A stretch of DNA of 60,349 nucleotides, from NCBI GenBank assembly GCA_009692005.1, contig SHZZ01000017.1, forward strand, positions 1 to 60,349, read 5' to 3'. The stretch comes from Gemmataceae bacterium. GTDB lineage: Bacteria; Planctomycetota; Planctomycetia; Gemmatales; Gemmataceae. The notes beneath the pieces were generated by a model that saw only the letters and a program-made list of their open reading frames with translations, made no database searches and had not been told where the DNA came from. Position numbers and translations under genes: made by a program. Of this stretch, positions 1 to 8,961 are shown one piece after another (the stretch's first letter is position 1; every line of letters begins with the position of its first letter).

Positions 1-1
1 G

Positions 2-271
2 GAAGAGCGCGTGGTGCAAAGTGATTGGACGGCGGTGTGTGGGAACCGGTGGTTCCAGTTGGATTCGGTGGAGCAGAAGCGGCGGCTGGTGAAGAAAAAG
101 GTAATGGTGTGTCGGCTGTTAAATGGCACGATGCAATTGCAGTATCAGGGCCATGACCTAAAGTGGAAGGAGTTGCCGGAGCGTCCGGTGCGAATGAGGG
201 CGGTGGAACCGGAGAAGGCGGCGAAGTCGAAGCCAGCGTGGAGGCCAAAGGCAGACCACCCCTGGCGTTAG
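2..271 (+). CDS. ISNCY-like transposase, C-terminal fragment (cut by the left edge)
   Basis: The reading frame is open to the left edge of the window and ends at the TAG at 269-271, so only the last 89 or so codons are present. The fragment reads like the C-terminal tail of DDE integrase-type transposases of the ISNCY group: a basic stretch (KKKVMVCRLLNG), a strand with LQYQGHDLKWKELP, and a terminal KADHPWR. The GTG at 11 is only the first possible start codon inside the fragment and should not be taken as the true start. What follows (a hairpin and two near-identical direct repeats up to about 399) looks like the end of the insertion sequence. The family call rests on the tail alone; the catalytic residues lie outside the window. 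Confidence 0.7.
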   Translation, partial: EERVVQSDWTAVCGNRWFQLDSVEQKRRLVKKKVMVCRLLNGTMQLQYQGHDLKWKELPERPVRMRAVEPEKAAKSKPAWRPKADHPWR

Positions 272-279
272 CGGCGCCC

Positions 280-342
280 GGTGGTGTAGTGGCTGCGCTG
301 CGGCCTCGCTACGCTCGGCCTCCGCTTCACCCCTACACCACC
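280..342. repeat. Inverted repeat (hairpin) downstream of the transposase
   Basis: A perfect 10-bp inverted repeat, ggtggtgtag at 280-289 and ctacaccacc at 333-342, lies just after the transposase stop codon. It is not followed by a T-run, so it is probably part of the IS end rather than a terminator. Confidence 0.6.
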
Positions 343-350
343 CCGGAAAA

Positions 351-399
351 GGGGCCATTTCTATCTGTGGAAGGATGGGGACATTTCTACCTGTGGAAG
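351..399. repeat. Two tandem 23-bp near-identical repeats at the IS end
   Basis: Copies at 351-373 and 377-399 share 21 of 23 bases (core catttcta, then ctgtggaag), separated by 3 bp. Repeated subterminal motifs of this kind are often transposase binding sites, so the element probably ends at about 400. From 400 to 491 I see no gene. Sixteen bases of this block (374-389) recur in inverse orientation at 57596-57611. Confidence 0.55.
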
Positions 400-491
400 A
401 CATGCCTTGTTTTCCAGGCTTGCCTGGATTGCTCCTTTCATGATAAAAGAACCTTTCTCTTTCCTTTTTGGCCAGGGATGGGTCGAGAGGC

Positions 492-2519
492 ATGGAAGCG
501 CATCGCGCCAAGACGATTGAAAATGCAACCCTTGGGTTAAAAGTCTTTCAACCGGAATCTAAAGACGGTCCGCAGGAAAAAACCGCCAGGGAATTCCTGT
601 TGGAAGCGATGCTTTTGCAGTCCGATTCAAGCCTATTGGAAACGCGAATACAACTAGGCGGTTTACAAAACGGGGTCGGCTGGAAGATCTTGAAACGGTT
701 GCACCCCCTTGGCAATTTCCTGTTTCCCGAAAACTCCTGGCAAAAACAATTGCTCCTTCGCTCGGGCCGCGGCTTGGGTAATCTCCTGCGGAGGTTCAAA
801 GAAAGGAAACCGGGCGGGGTAGAGCTTAATCGCGGATACCAGGAATGGATCCTGAACACTGAACCAACCCACGCGGAATTTGAGACACAAAGAAAAACCT
901 CTTTTGCATACTCGCCTGTCCTTAGTATTATCACGCCGGTGTGGAACACCCCGCCCCAATTCCTCGACGCCATGATCCGTTCTGTAAGCGAGCAGACTTA
1001 TCCCAATTGGGAACTCTGCCTTGCGGACGGCAACAGCAGCCAGCCGACTACGCGGGAGAAGTTAAAAGAGTGGGCTGCGCGAGAAAAACGGGTCCGGGTG
1101 CGGTTTCTTGAAGAAAACCAGGGCATTGCCGGCAATTCCAACGCCGCTTTGAACATGGCCAGTGGGGAGTTTATCGCGCTTCTCGACCATGACGATTTGC
1201 TTTCACCCTTCGCGCTTTTTGAAATTGTGAAATCCCTGCAAGACCAAAAGAAAAACCTGGATTTACTTTACTCGGATGAGGACATGGTCAACTCCGCGGG
1301 AACGCGCCGTTTTAGCCCAGTGTTTAAACCCGCCTTCAGCTTGGAGACTCTGCGAAGCCATAACTACATTTGCCACCTGACCGTCATTCGCGAGTCGCTG
1401 GTGAAGGAAATCGGCGGATTTCGCACGGGGTTCGATGGGTCGCAAGATTACGATTTGATCCTGCGGGCTTGTGAAAAAGCCCGCGCCATCCGCCATATTC
1501 CCAAAATCCTTTACCATTGGCGTGTTCACGCGGGTTCCACGGCGGGCAACCCTGCGGCGAAATCCTACGCCCACGAGGCTGGGCGCAAGGCCCTGCAAGA
1601 TCATCTGGCCCGCGTTGGGGGAAACGGTCAGGCTTGCCATGGACAAGGCACGGGAATTTACCAGGTGGTTTATCATCACCCCCGCTGGCCCAAGGTCAGC
1701 GTGATCATACCCAATCGGGACCAGGCGGAAACCTTAAGAAAATGCCTGGAATCGCTGGATAAAGAAACTTACCCCCATTGGGAATTCCTGATTTTGGAAA
1801 ATGGCAGTACTGACCATGAGACTTTCGCGCTTTATGAACAACTTAAAAAAGATACTCGGTTTCGCCTATTGCCATGGGACCAGCCTTTTAGTTACGCGGC
1901 GATTAATAATTTTGGGGCGGCCCAGGCCACGGGCGAGATCCTCCTTTTTCTGAACAATGATGTGGAATCCCTACAGCCGAACAACATGCGCCGCATGGTG
2001 GAACACGCTCTTCGAGATGAAGTGGGCATCGTGGGCGCCGCCCTTTATTATCCGGATCGGACCTTCCAGCACGCCGGGGTCATCCTCGGCATGACTGGCA
2101 TCGCGGGGCATTATCACCGCCACGCCCCAGAGGGAAGTTTGGGATACGGTTTCCGACTGGCAACGACCAGGGAACTCTCCTGCGTGACGGGAGCATGCCT
2201 GGCCATGCGGAAAACCATTTTTCAAGATCTTGGCGGGTTCGATGAAAACCTGGCCATCGCCTTCAATGACATCGACCTCTGCATGCAGGCTGGGAAAAAA
2301 GGGTTGGCGGTAATTTGGACACCTCACGCAAAGTATTTGCATCACGAATCAAAAACCCGCGGGCAGGAGGATACGCCGGAAAAACAAGCGCGGTTCCAAA
2401 GCGAAATTCACTATTTCAAAAACAAATGGGGGAAGGAACTAGCGCAAGGGGATCCCTTCTACTCCCCCAACCTTTCCCCAGATTGTGAAACCCCCAAGAT
2501 CCGGACGGTCAAGGAATGA
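492..2519 (+). CDS. Glycosyltransferase with two family-2 domains
   Basis: A 675-residue protein with two tandem GT-A folds. The first (about residues 145-370) starts with LSIITPVWNTP and has the DHDD metal-binding motif. The second (about 400-640) starts with VSVIIPNRDQ, has ENGSTD, and has LFLNNDVE in the same place. Such double-GT2 proteins extend O-antigen or other surface polysaccharide chains in the cytoplasm using nucleotide-sugar donors. The first ~140 residues are not recognisable. The ATG at 492 is preferred over the TTG at 468 because it follows gagagg and is a normal start. It overlaps the next glycosyltransferase by four bases (ATGA), so the two are translationally coupled. Sugar specificity cannot be read from the sequence. 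Confidence 0.88.
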   Translation: MEAHRAKTIENATLGLKVFQPESKDGPQEKTAREFLLEAMLLQSDSSLLETRIQLGGLQNGVGWKILKRLHPLGNFLFPENSWQKQLLLRSGRGLGNLLRRFKERKPGGVELNRGYQEWILNTEPTHAEFETQRKTSFAYSPVLSIITPVWNTPPQFLDAMIRSVSEQTYPNWELCLADGNSSQPTTREKLKEWAAREKRVRVRFLEENQGIAGNSNAALNMASGEFIALLDHDDLLSPFALFEIVKSLQDQKKNLDLLYSDEDMVNSAGTRRFSPVFKPAFSLETLRSHNYICHLTVIRESLVKEIGGFRTGFDGSQDYDLILRACEKARAIRHIPKILYHWRVHAGSTAGNPAAKSYAHEAGRKALQDHLARVGGNGQACHGQGTGIYQVVYHHPRWPKVSVIIPNRDQAETLRKCLESLDKETYPHWEFLILENGSTDHETFALYEQLKKDTRFRLLPWDQPFSYAAINNFGAAQATGEILLFLNNDVESLQPNNMRRMVEHALRDEVGIVGAALYYPDRTFQHAGVILGMTGIAGHYHRHAPEGSLGYGFRLATTRELSCVTGACLAMRKTIFQDLGGFDENLAIAFNDIDLCMQAGKKGLAVIWTPHAKYLHHESKTRGQEDTPEKQARFQSEIHYFKNKWGKELAQGDPFYSPNLSPDCETPKIRTVKE

Positions 2520-3547
2520 GCGGCAAGTCTCAATCTGGTTCAACGCCACCGTTCATCTCGGTCATTGTTGTCAATTTCAACGGAAAAAAATTCCTGCAGG
2601 CGTGCCTGAGTTCTTTAGAAAACCAGGATTACCCCAAGGAACGCCTGGAGTGCATCCTGGTGGACAATGGATCAACGGATGGTTCAGTGGAATTGGTTGA
2701 AAGTTCTTTTCCCTGGGTCCACCTGGTAGAGGCGGGGAAAAACCTGGGTTTTGCCGGGGGAAATAACCTGGGTATGCGCGTGGCCCGGGGGGATTTTTTC
2801 GCCTTGCTCAACAACGATACGGAAACACCGCCAGATTGGGTTTCCTCACTAGTTCAAGCCATTCAGCATAGTCCCAGCTTCGGCATGGGTGCTTCCAAGA
2901 TCTTACTCCATCACGATCACGGAATAATCAACAGCACCGGGTTAATTCTTTTGCCCGATGGCCGGGGCAAGGACCGCGGCTTTCATGAGCGCGACCTCGG
3001 GCAGTTTGAAAAAACCGATGAGGTGTTCGGAGCGTGCGGCGCTGGTGTTTTGCTGCGCAGGGAAATGCTCGAGGAGATCGGGTTATTCGACGAACGGCTT
3101 TTCATGTATTACGAGGATTTGGATTTGGCTTGGCGGGCCAAGCGGGCAGGATGGAAATGTGTTTACGCTCCCAAGGCTCGGGTTTACCACATTCATTGCG
3201 GCAGCTCGGGCTCGTGGTCGCCTTTTTTCACTTTTCATGTGGAGCGGAACCGGGCTTTGGTCAGCGCCAAGAACGCTGGGCTGATTCAGGCCGTGCGCTC
3301 CGTTGGCACAGTTTTCGCCAAAACCACGATGAGAATTATTCAAGGGGTCGTCCCCGGGGAGCGTTTCCGCCTGGCAGGGGTCTACTGCAAAGTTGCCTTA
3401 TCCCTTTTCCGCCATCTTCCTGCGGTGCTTTTCAACCGCTGGTTTTGCCCCCGGGCCAATTCCTCCTGGTTAAGCAAAAACCAACCAAAGTGTAAGGATC
3501 AAAGGGGGAAAACTCCCCCGGATGGCGCCTGGCGGGCATCCGCGTGA
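2516..3547 (+). CDS. Family-2 glycosyltransferase (rhamnosyltransferase-like)
   Basis: A 343-residue GT2 protein of the COG1216 type. ISVIVVNFNGKKF opens the nucleotide-binding fold, DNGSTD follows, LLNNDTE carries the metal-binding Asp, and the C-terminal acceptor half has the conserved MYYEDLDLAWRAK block followed by VYHIHCGSS. Family members add deoxyhexoses such as rhamnose to surface glycans. No membrane helix is evident, although the C-terminal ~80 residues are basic and may contact the membrane. Its start overlaps the stop of the preceding double glycosyltransferase, so the two genes form one unit. Donor and acceptor are unknown. Confidence 0.88.
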   Translation: MSGKSQSGSTPPFISVIVVNFNGKKFLQACLSSLENQDYPKERLECILVDNGSTDGSVELVESSFPWVHLVEAGKNLGFAGGNNLGMRVARGDFFALLNNDTETPPDWVSSLVQAIQHSPSFGMGASKILLHHDHGIINSTGLILLPDGRGKDRGFHERDLGQFEKTDEVFGACGAGVLLRREMLEEIGLFDERLFMYYEDLDLAWRAKRAGWKCVYAPKARVYHIHCGSSGSWSPFFTFHVERNRALVSAKNAGLIQAVRSVGTVFAKTTMRIIQGVVPGERFRLAGVYCKVALSLFRHLPAVLFNRWFCPRANSSWLSKNQPKCKDQRGKTPPDGAWRASA

Positions 3548-3613
3548 TTTATTGCTGGTAAAGAGGAAACCAAATAGGATGAGAGCAGAGGCAATTCCTA
3601 ATTGGGGAAAACC

Positions 3614-4021
3614 ATGGCGGGCGTTAATCCTTACATTCAACCTGCGAAAACCGAAAAAGCCGCCAGCAAATTCCTGGTCACTTTTCTCCCATCGGGTAAG
3701 AGCTTGGAAGTGGACCCGGCCAAGATCCCCTTCAACCGCACCGGCCTGCCGGGCAGTATTCTCGATATTGCCTACGCGGCCGGCGTTGAACTCGATCATG
3801 CCTGTGGCGGGGTTTGCGCTTGTTCCACCTGCCATGTCATCATCAAAAAAGGCTTGGAATCGTGCAACACCCCAACCGATGACGAAATGGACATGCTGGA
3901 TGAAGCCCGCGGGGTGACGACGGAATCTCGCCTGGGATGCCAATGTGTTCCCAACGGGACGCAAGAGGTTTTGGTGGAAATACCCAACTGGTCGCGCAAC
4001 CTGGTGCGGGAACCGCATTAA
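3614..4021 (+). CDS. 2Fe-2S ferredoxin, adrenodoxin/Isc type
   Basis: A 135-residue ferredoxin whose cluster motif is CGGVCACSTC (C-x5-C-x2-C, with an additional Cys at the fifth position), followed by the fourth ligand in LGCQC. This is the pattern of vertebrate-type ferredoxins such as Fdx of Fe-S cluster assembly, small soluble electron carriers. The MDMLDEA segment before the last Cys is also typical of Fdx. About 25 residues precede the ferredoxin fold, somewhat more than in E. coli Fdx. ATG at 3614 is preferred to the in-frame TTG at 3602. No isc or suf genes are adjacent, so the partner is unknown. Its stop overlaps that of the convergent gene on the minus strand. Confidence 0.9.
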   Translation: MAGVNPYIQPAKTEKAASKFLVTFLPSGKSLEVDPAKIPFNRTGLPGSILDIAYAAGVELDHACGGVCACSTCHVIIKKGLESCNTPTDDEMDMLDEARGVTTESRLGCQCVPNGTQEVLVEIPNWSRNLVREPH

Positions 4022-4485
4022 TGGGCGTGGGGTTTTTCCCCGTGGTGGGTGTGGCAATCTTCGTCGCAATGATTGGATAAATGGTGCTTTTCGGTTTGCC
4101 CGGGGCCAATGTGCCAGCCGCAATCATGGCAGCTCGGGGAAATTTCATAACAGGTGTTGCAATACAATGGCCCGCCGAGCAGGAATTGCTCCAATCGGAC
4201 CCGGCTTTCCGGATCGAGGTCGCTGGCTTCCATGGGCATATTCATTTCGTTGCCGCAGGAATCGCAACTGGCGTGTTGAAATTGTTCGAGGATGGGAGAA
4301 AAGCGGTCATTGACGCCGCGTGAGACCACGCCGGCACCCTTGCACAAAGGACAGGCAACCCCAAGCTGCGAGGCAATGGCTTTACGAATAAAGGCGCTTT
4401 TGTTGGGCAAGCCATTGAGTAAATCAGCAAGTTCTTTTTCCACTTTGAAGGCAACCACGGCGGTTTTTGGCGATCGCTTTGCCAT
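4018..4485 (-). CDS. Ribbon-helix-helix protein with a Cys/His-rich metal-binding tail
   Basis: A 155-residue protein. Residues 9-41 look like a ribbon-helix-helix DNA-binding domain (VVAFKVEKELADLLN, then KSAFIRKAI). The rest carries four CxxC pairs (CPLC 45-48, CDSC 74-77, CNTC 109-112, CHDC 119-122) and ends in a Cys/His-rich tail (HC, DEDCHTHH, PHAH). That tail could bind zinc, nickel or another soft metal, which suggests a metal-responsive repressor, but this is inference. NikR also begins with this fold but has an ACT-like domain, which is absent here. The ATG at 4485 follows a good gggagg ribosome-binding site. It is convergent with the ferredoxin, with four bases of overlap. I do not recognise the full architecture. 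Confidence 0.72.
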   Translation of the reverse strand: MAKRSPKTAVVAFKVEKELADLLNGLPNKSAFIRKAIASQLGVACPLCKGAGVVSRGVNDRFSPILEQFQHASCDSCGNEMNMPMEASDLDPESRVRLEQFLLGGPLYCNTCYEISPSCHDCGWHIGPGQTEKHHLSNHCDEDCHTHHGEKPHAH

Positions 4486-4627
4486 CACTTCCCTCCCTGA
4501 GACTATTTATTTTCTAACACTTGTGGCAATTCATGCAAGCCGGGATTTGGGATTGGTTTAAGATTCTGTGGCGTAAAGGCCAAGGATTAACCAAAATGAA
4601 GGGGAAGCCCGGCGAGGATTTAAGTGC

Positions 4628-7159
4628 ATGTGGATGGCACGAACAAAAGCGGCCTTGATCGTATGGTTTGCCCTGGCGGCAGTATTTCTGTTTTTCTTAC
4701 CGCCAGCATCGCCGCAACAGCCTATTCCCAAGGAAATCGAGGAACCCTCAAAGCCGAAAATCAACCTCGATTATTGGCAGAAGTTTGAAAACACTTTCAG
4801 CGCTGAAGGAAGTCCAGGGCTGCAAACCCACCCCTTGGCCTTGGCCATGCTGCAAGCTGCCGACATCCCCTATGACACCATTGTCATCCAGCACCCGGTG
4901 AGGCCTTTGGCCACTTACCAGGTGGAACCGCTTACAAACCCTATTACCCTGCCCGCTTCAGATCTCCCGTTTCTGAAACTGCGAGTGCTTTCGGACAAAT
5001 TTCTCTTTCGAGAAATAGTCAAGGCCGGAGGGATAACGGTAAAGTCTCTGGAATTTTTTGAAAACCGCATGATCCGGCAAGTGCAACAGTTTATCGAGGG
5101 CAAGGATCCACTGAAAACTGGCGCGCCTCGACAAGGGATTTCTCCCCTGGATGCCTTGATTATTGGGGAGCAAACGCTGGAAAAAGTCCTTCGGTTCCAT
5201 GAATCTGCGCGCAGGACGGGAATCCGTGCCGGGAAGGGATGGGAGTGGTTGGAGAAATCCCTTCTGAAGCAGTTGCAGGAAATCCGCCTGGGAAAAATCA
5301 GGGTGTTTGTCCGGGAGAGACAATGGGACAAAGCCACGGGGGAACTGGGGATTTTGTTCGCCAATGACCCTGGAAAGGAAAGTCTGGAAAACTTGGGTGG
5401 TTTACTCAGCGACTTGGTTGATGGGGCCAATGTGGCGGGGCATAACCATGCCCGGGTAAGGGAAATTCAGGGGTTGGTGTTAGCCTGGGAACGGCGGTTG
5501 TACTCCACAGCGGCCCAGGGCCCCGTTTCTTCCACCCTTCATTCTCGCGCCGATAAATTACTTTTGGAAGCCGAGAAATCCTTGACGGATGGGAATTCCA
5601 TTCAAGCCAAAGAATTCCTCCTTCGGGCATTGGAACTTAACCCAGGGAATGAACATGCCCAAAACCTAAACAACCGTTTGGTTCCCAGGCAATCACTTTT
5701 GAAAGTTGGGGTGAGGAAACTGCCTTCCCGCTGGGATCCATTCCCCATGGCAACAGAAAGTGAACTCGCAGCCATTGATTTGGCTTATGAGAGTCTTTTC
5801 ATGAATCGGTTGGAAAACTTAGATTCCATGGCGGCCACGCCGGTCTTGGCCAACTCCACTCACGAGGGCGCTCGGCATTGCCGGATCACTCTTGGCCGGG
5901 GCTGTTTTTTCTCCAACGGTTTGCCGGCCGCATCGGCGGATATTTTGCAATCCTGGCAGGAGTCCTGGGGAGTAAACGGACCGCCTGACCAAATGGACAT
6001 GTCCCCAGGGCGCGACCCTTTGGCCGTTTTCGTCCGTTTTCCTCACAACGGGAACAACCCCTATGCTTTTTTGAAATTCAAAATCCTGCAAGAACCTGCG
6101 GAGAACGGAAAGGCGGATCGCACCCGTCGAACGGGAACCGGGCCGTATCAATTTTCCGGCCATGGGATGGAACTGGGCAGGCCATACATGGCCTTTCTAG
6201 CCCAACCCTATTTCTCTTTCCGGGAAGGCAAAACAGGCAAACCGTGGATAAAGGAGGTGCGTTTTTTTCAAACGGCCACGCCAGAGGAAGATTTACGGGC
6301 AGGAAAATTGGATTTCGCCCTGAACCTTTCGCCTCAAGCTACTGGGGCAAAAAATGCCGCGAATTCCTCCCTGGTTTTTGGGAGTACGGCCAAAACCGGG
6401 CAAAACCGCAGGGTCTTTTTCCTGGCCGTGAATCCGGGGAAAGGCTTGCTCGCCAAGGCGGAAACCCGTAAAGCCCTGGCCCACGCCATCCGCAGGGAGG
6501 ATATTCTTAATTCGGTTTGGCCAGGATCCGCACAAGAAATTTTCACCCGACCACTTCGAGATATTCTTCCTCTTATTTCACCGAAACCACTATCGCCGAC
6601 CGATCTCTGGGAACCCGATCTGGCAGCGGCGTTTCTTCGGCAAGCCATCGATCAATCCGAGGAAGGCAAGCCCCTGGCCTTCAGTTTGAAATACCCGGGC
6701 GGCGACGACCGCCTTGCCAAAGCAATCAAAATGCTTTGCGAGCAAATTCATTCCACACTGGGAATCACCCTGAACCCTGAAGAAATTCCCCATAAGGACT
6801 ATTGGGAAAAAGCCGTGCAGGCGCGGGATTTTGAGCTGGCGTTTGGCTGGCATGATTTTGACGATAACCAGTTTATGCCCATGCGTTTATTGCGGCATTG
6901 GCTTCCAGGCAGGCTGGCTTCGGCAAATGTGGGCTGGCAGGAACTGGAAGATCAGGCCCGAGCCATGCTGGAGCAACCGGATAACAGTGGATTCAAGAAA
7001 GCCCGGCAGGGGTTTTTGGATTCAGCCAGAAAATTGCAGCCCCTGATTCCTCTTTGGCAAATCGACCGACATTGGGCCTGGCGTAAAGGAGTCCACCCGG
7101 AAATAACTGACCCAAACCACCTTTTCCTGCAGGCCGCCGACTGGCGGATCGACCCTTAA
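4628..7159 (+). CDS. Exported family-5 solute-binding protein with N-terminal helical region
   Basis: An 843-residue protein with a signal or anchor segment near the start (ALIVWFALAAVFLFFLPPA). The first ~350 residues are helical, with one TPR-like unit (SIQAKEFLLRALELNPGN). The C-terminal ~480 residues resemble oligopeptide/dipeptide-binding proteins (SBP_bac_5): RRTGTGPYQFSGHG, ETRKALAHAIRRED, the final-lobe ELAFGWHDFDDNQ, and LQPLIPLWQIDRHWAWR. Ordinary members are about 500-600 residues and bind peptides for an ABC importer, but no permease or ATPase gene is nearby. It may therefore be an envelope protein that reuses the fold. A GAGG lies about 9 bases before the ATG. The ligand is unknown. 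Confidence 0.72.
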   Translation: MWMARTKAALIVWFALAAVFLFFLPPASPQQPIPKEIEEPSKPKINLDYWQKFENTFSAEGSPGLQTHPLALAMLQAADIPYDTIVIQHPVRPLATYQVEPLTNPITLPASDLPFLKLRVLSDKFLFREIVKAGGITVKSLEFFENRMIRQVQQFIEGKDPLKTGAPRQGISPLDALIIGEQTLEKVLRFHESARRTGIRAGKGWEWLEKSLLKQLQEIRLGKIRVFVRERQWDKATGELGILFANDPGKESLENLGGLLSDLVDGANVAGHNHARVREIQGLVLAWERRLYSTAAQGPVSSTLHSRADKLLLEAEKSLTDGNSIQAKEFLLRALELNPGNEHAQNLNNRLVPRQSLLKVGVRKLPSRWDPFPMATESELAAIDLAYESLFMNRLENLDSMAATPVLANSTHEGARHCRITLGRGCFFSNGLPAASADILQSWQESWGVNGPPDQMDMSPGRDPLAVFVRFPHNGNNPYAFLKFKILQEPAENGKADRTRRTGTGPYQFSGHGMELGRPYMAFLAQPYFSFREGKTGKPWIKEVRFFQTATPEEDLRAGKLDFALNLSPQATGAKNAANSSLVFGSTAKTGQNRRVFFLAVNPGKGLLAKAETRKALAHAIRREDILNSVWPGSAQEIFTRPLRDILPLISPKPLSPTDLWEPDLAAAFLRQAIDQSEEGKPLAFSLKYPGGDDRLAKAIKMLCEQIHSTLGITLNPEEIPHKDYWEKAVQARDFELAFGWHDFDDNQFMPMRLLRHWLPGRLASANVGWQELEDQARAMLEQPDNSGFKKARQGFLDSARKLQPLIPLWQIDRHWAWRKGVHPEITDPNHLFLQAADWRIDP

Positions 7160-7275
7160 CTCCATGAACGGACCGTCCCTAAAGGCAAAACCCTTTCAGA
7201 AATGGTGTCCAGTCCCAGGATTATCTCCTGGAAGAACTTGCCTTTATTTCCCGTGGAATTAAGATTTCTACATAC

Positions 7276-7350
7276 GGTGGGTGTAGCTCAGCCGGTTAGA
7301 GCGTCAGATTGTGGATCTGAAGGTCGGGGGTTCGAGCCCCCTCATCCACC
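7276..7350 (+). tRNA. tRNA-His (anticodon GTG)
   Basis: A full cloverleaf can be drawn. Acceptor arm is 7277-7283 with 7343-7349 (one G-T pair), D arm GCTC/GAGC, anticodon arm TCAGA/TCTGA with GTG at 7311-7313, and T arm GGGGG/CCCCC around TTCGAGC. The extra G at position -1 (7276) facing C73 (7350), the hallmark of tRNA-His, is encoded. CCA is not encoded. A strong terminator follows nine bases later, so this is a single-gene unit. Confidence 0.96.
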
Positions 7351-7358
7351 CTTCAAAG

Positions 7359-7390
7359 CCGGTTGGTCGTTAACACCAACCGGTTTTTTT
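7359..7390 (+). terminator. Intrinsic terminator after tRNA-His
   Basis: A perfect 9-bp stem (ccggttggt 7359-7367 with accaaccgg 7375-7383), a 7-base loop, then seven T residues (7384-7390). Confidence 0.93.
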
Positions 7391-7464
7391 CTGCCTGATT
7401 TTCCTTTCCTGGCCCCATTTCTTACGACACAATCCCAGCGAAACATTTGCCGGAGACTTTCGTT

Positions 7465-8799
7465 ATGCGAGCTAAACCCTGGTGGATTTTTTTCCTTCCC
7501 CTCTTTTCCCTGATTCACACTCCACTGGGTTTGGGCCAGGAGAATTGGCCGCAGTGGCGCGGGCCGTTGGGGAACTCACAAGTTGACGGAGAGGCCCTGC
7601 CGCTCAAATGGTCCAAAACGGAAAATTTGATTTGGAAGAAATCCCTGCCAGAAGGCTCAAGCACTCCCTGCGTTTGGAAGGGAAAAATCTTCGTGACAGG
7701 CCAGGATCAGGATAACCTGAAGGCCCAATGCCTTGACCTGGCGGATGGGAAGACCTTGTGGTCAGTCACCCTGGGCCAGGGGGCCGCGATTCGCGATCCG
7801 CTCAAGGGCAAACCCGGTGATCAAAGGCGCAGACAAAAATTTCACAAGCTACACAACCTAGCCAGCCCTTCTCCCGTCACGGATGGGAAGCATGTGATTT
7901 TCCTTTTTGGTAACGGTCTCGCAGTATGCGCCAATTTGGAAGGCAAAGTGGTTTGGGAAAAAAACCTGCAAGAGGAGTATGGCGTCTTCACCATTTGGTG
8001 GGGTTTTGCCAACAGCCCGGTGTTGTTTAACGACTTGGTTATCCTCACGGTCATGCAAGATTCCTTGGATGACTTGGAAGGGGCGAAGGCCGAAAGTTAC
8101 CTGGTTGCATATGGAATTCAGGATGGGAAACTGCGCTGGAAAACACCAAGAAACACCGGAGCCAAGGCCGAGTCGTGCGATTCTTACACCACACCCCTGC
8201 TGAGGAAAAACCAAGAGGGCATGGAATTAATCGTCATGGGCGGAAATCAATTGGATGCCTACGATCCCCAGACCGGGAAACAACTTTGGAAGCGCGAGGG
8301 ACTTGCCGGTGGAAGGACAATCACAGGACCAGCCCTGGAGGGACAATTCATTTATGCAACCCAGGGCATGCGCGGGCCTCTGGTAGCCTTTCAATTAAAT
8401 TCCAAAGGGATTCCACAGACCAATCAACCGGCCTGGCAGCACACGAAAAACACGCCCGACTCACCTTGCCCAGTGGGGTACCGCGGCCTTTTGTTCATGG
8501 TTAGTGACAATGGCTTTGCCCAATGCCTCGATGCGGCAACGGGGCAGGTGCATTGGTCCGAGCGCATTGGGGGAGATTATAAGGCCAGCCCTGTTGCAGG
8601 TGATGGGAAAGTTTATTTTTTGAATGTGGATGGGGTTTGCACGGTAGTGGGCGCGACCAAGGAGTTCACCCTGCTTGGGAAAAACTCATTGGACCCCGGC
8701 ACGCTGGCCTCGATGGGGGCTTGCCAAGGTCGTTTCCTCATTCGCAGCCGGGAAAGCCTGGCTTTAGTTGGGAAGGCCTTTTCGTCCGTTAAACCCTAG
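7465..8799 (+). CDS. Exported PQQ-like beta-propeller protein
   Basis: A 444-residue protein with a clear signal peptide (WWIFFLPLFSLIHTPLGLGQ), then WPQWRGP, the usual opening of planctomycetal PQQ-like propellers. Blade repeats of the form GKxxWxxxL recur: DGKTLWSVTL, GKVVWEKNL, GKLRWKTP, GKQLWKREG, GQVHWSERI. These proteins adopt an eight-bladed fold in the periplasm. Most lack the catalytic residues of true PQQ dehydrogenases and have no known substrate. ATG 7465 follows GGAG and is preferred to the TTG at 7447. It stands alone between the tRNA terminator and a small membrane protein. Confidence 0.85.
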   Translation: MRAKPWWIFFLPLFSLIHTPLGLGQENWPQWRGPLGNSQVDGEALPLKWSKTENLIWKKSLPEGSSTPCVWKGKIFVTGQDQDNLKAQCLDLADGKTLWSVTLGQGAAIRDPLKGKPGDQRRRQKFHKLHNLASPSPVTDGKHVIFLFGNGLAVCANLEGKVVWEKNLQEEYGVFTIWWGFANSPVLFNDLVILTVMQDSLDDLEGAKAESYLVAYGIQDGKLRWKTPRNTGAKAESCDSYTTPLLRKNQEGMELIVMGGNQLDAYDPQTGKQLWKREGLAGGRTITGPALEGQFIYATQGMRGPLVAFQLNSKGIPQTNQPAWQHTKNTPDSPCPVGYRGLLFMVSDNGFAQCLDAATGQVHWSERIGGDYKASPVAGDGKVYFLNVDGVCTVVGATKEFTLLGKNSLDPGTLASMGACQGRFLIRSRESLALVGKAFSSVKP

Positions 8800-8961
8800 A
8801 GGTTTTTCCTTGCATCCCATTTGCGAGGATTGCACCACTCTTGCCGTCAGAATCTTCTGCCCTGGCCAAATTGGATTTCTATTCTTGGTGATTTTCCCCG
8901 ACAAGCCAAATTACCTTTTATAATTGAGAGGGTTGCCTTTTTAATTGGGGGAAGTCATTCC

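Noticed and set aside
4018-4485. Assignment of the RHH protein as NikR
   Set aside because: No ACT-like nickel-binding domain; the rest is made of CxxC pairs and a Cys/His-rich tail, which is a different architecture.
7202-7513. Open frame covering the tRNA-His gene and terminator
   Set aside because: It is read through a tRNA with a complete cloverleaf, so it is not a protein gene.
8919-8924. TATAAT upstream of the small membrane-protein gene
   Set aside because: No -35-like element at suitable spacing, so no promoter call is made. The TATAAT at 23137-23142 before ilvD was dropped for the same reason.
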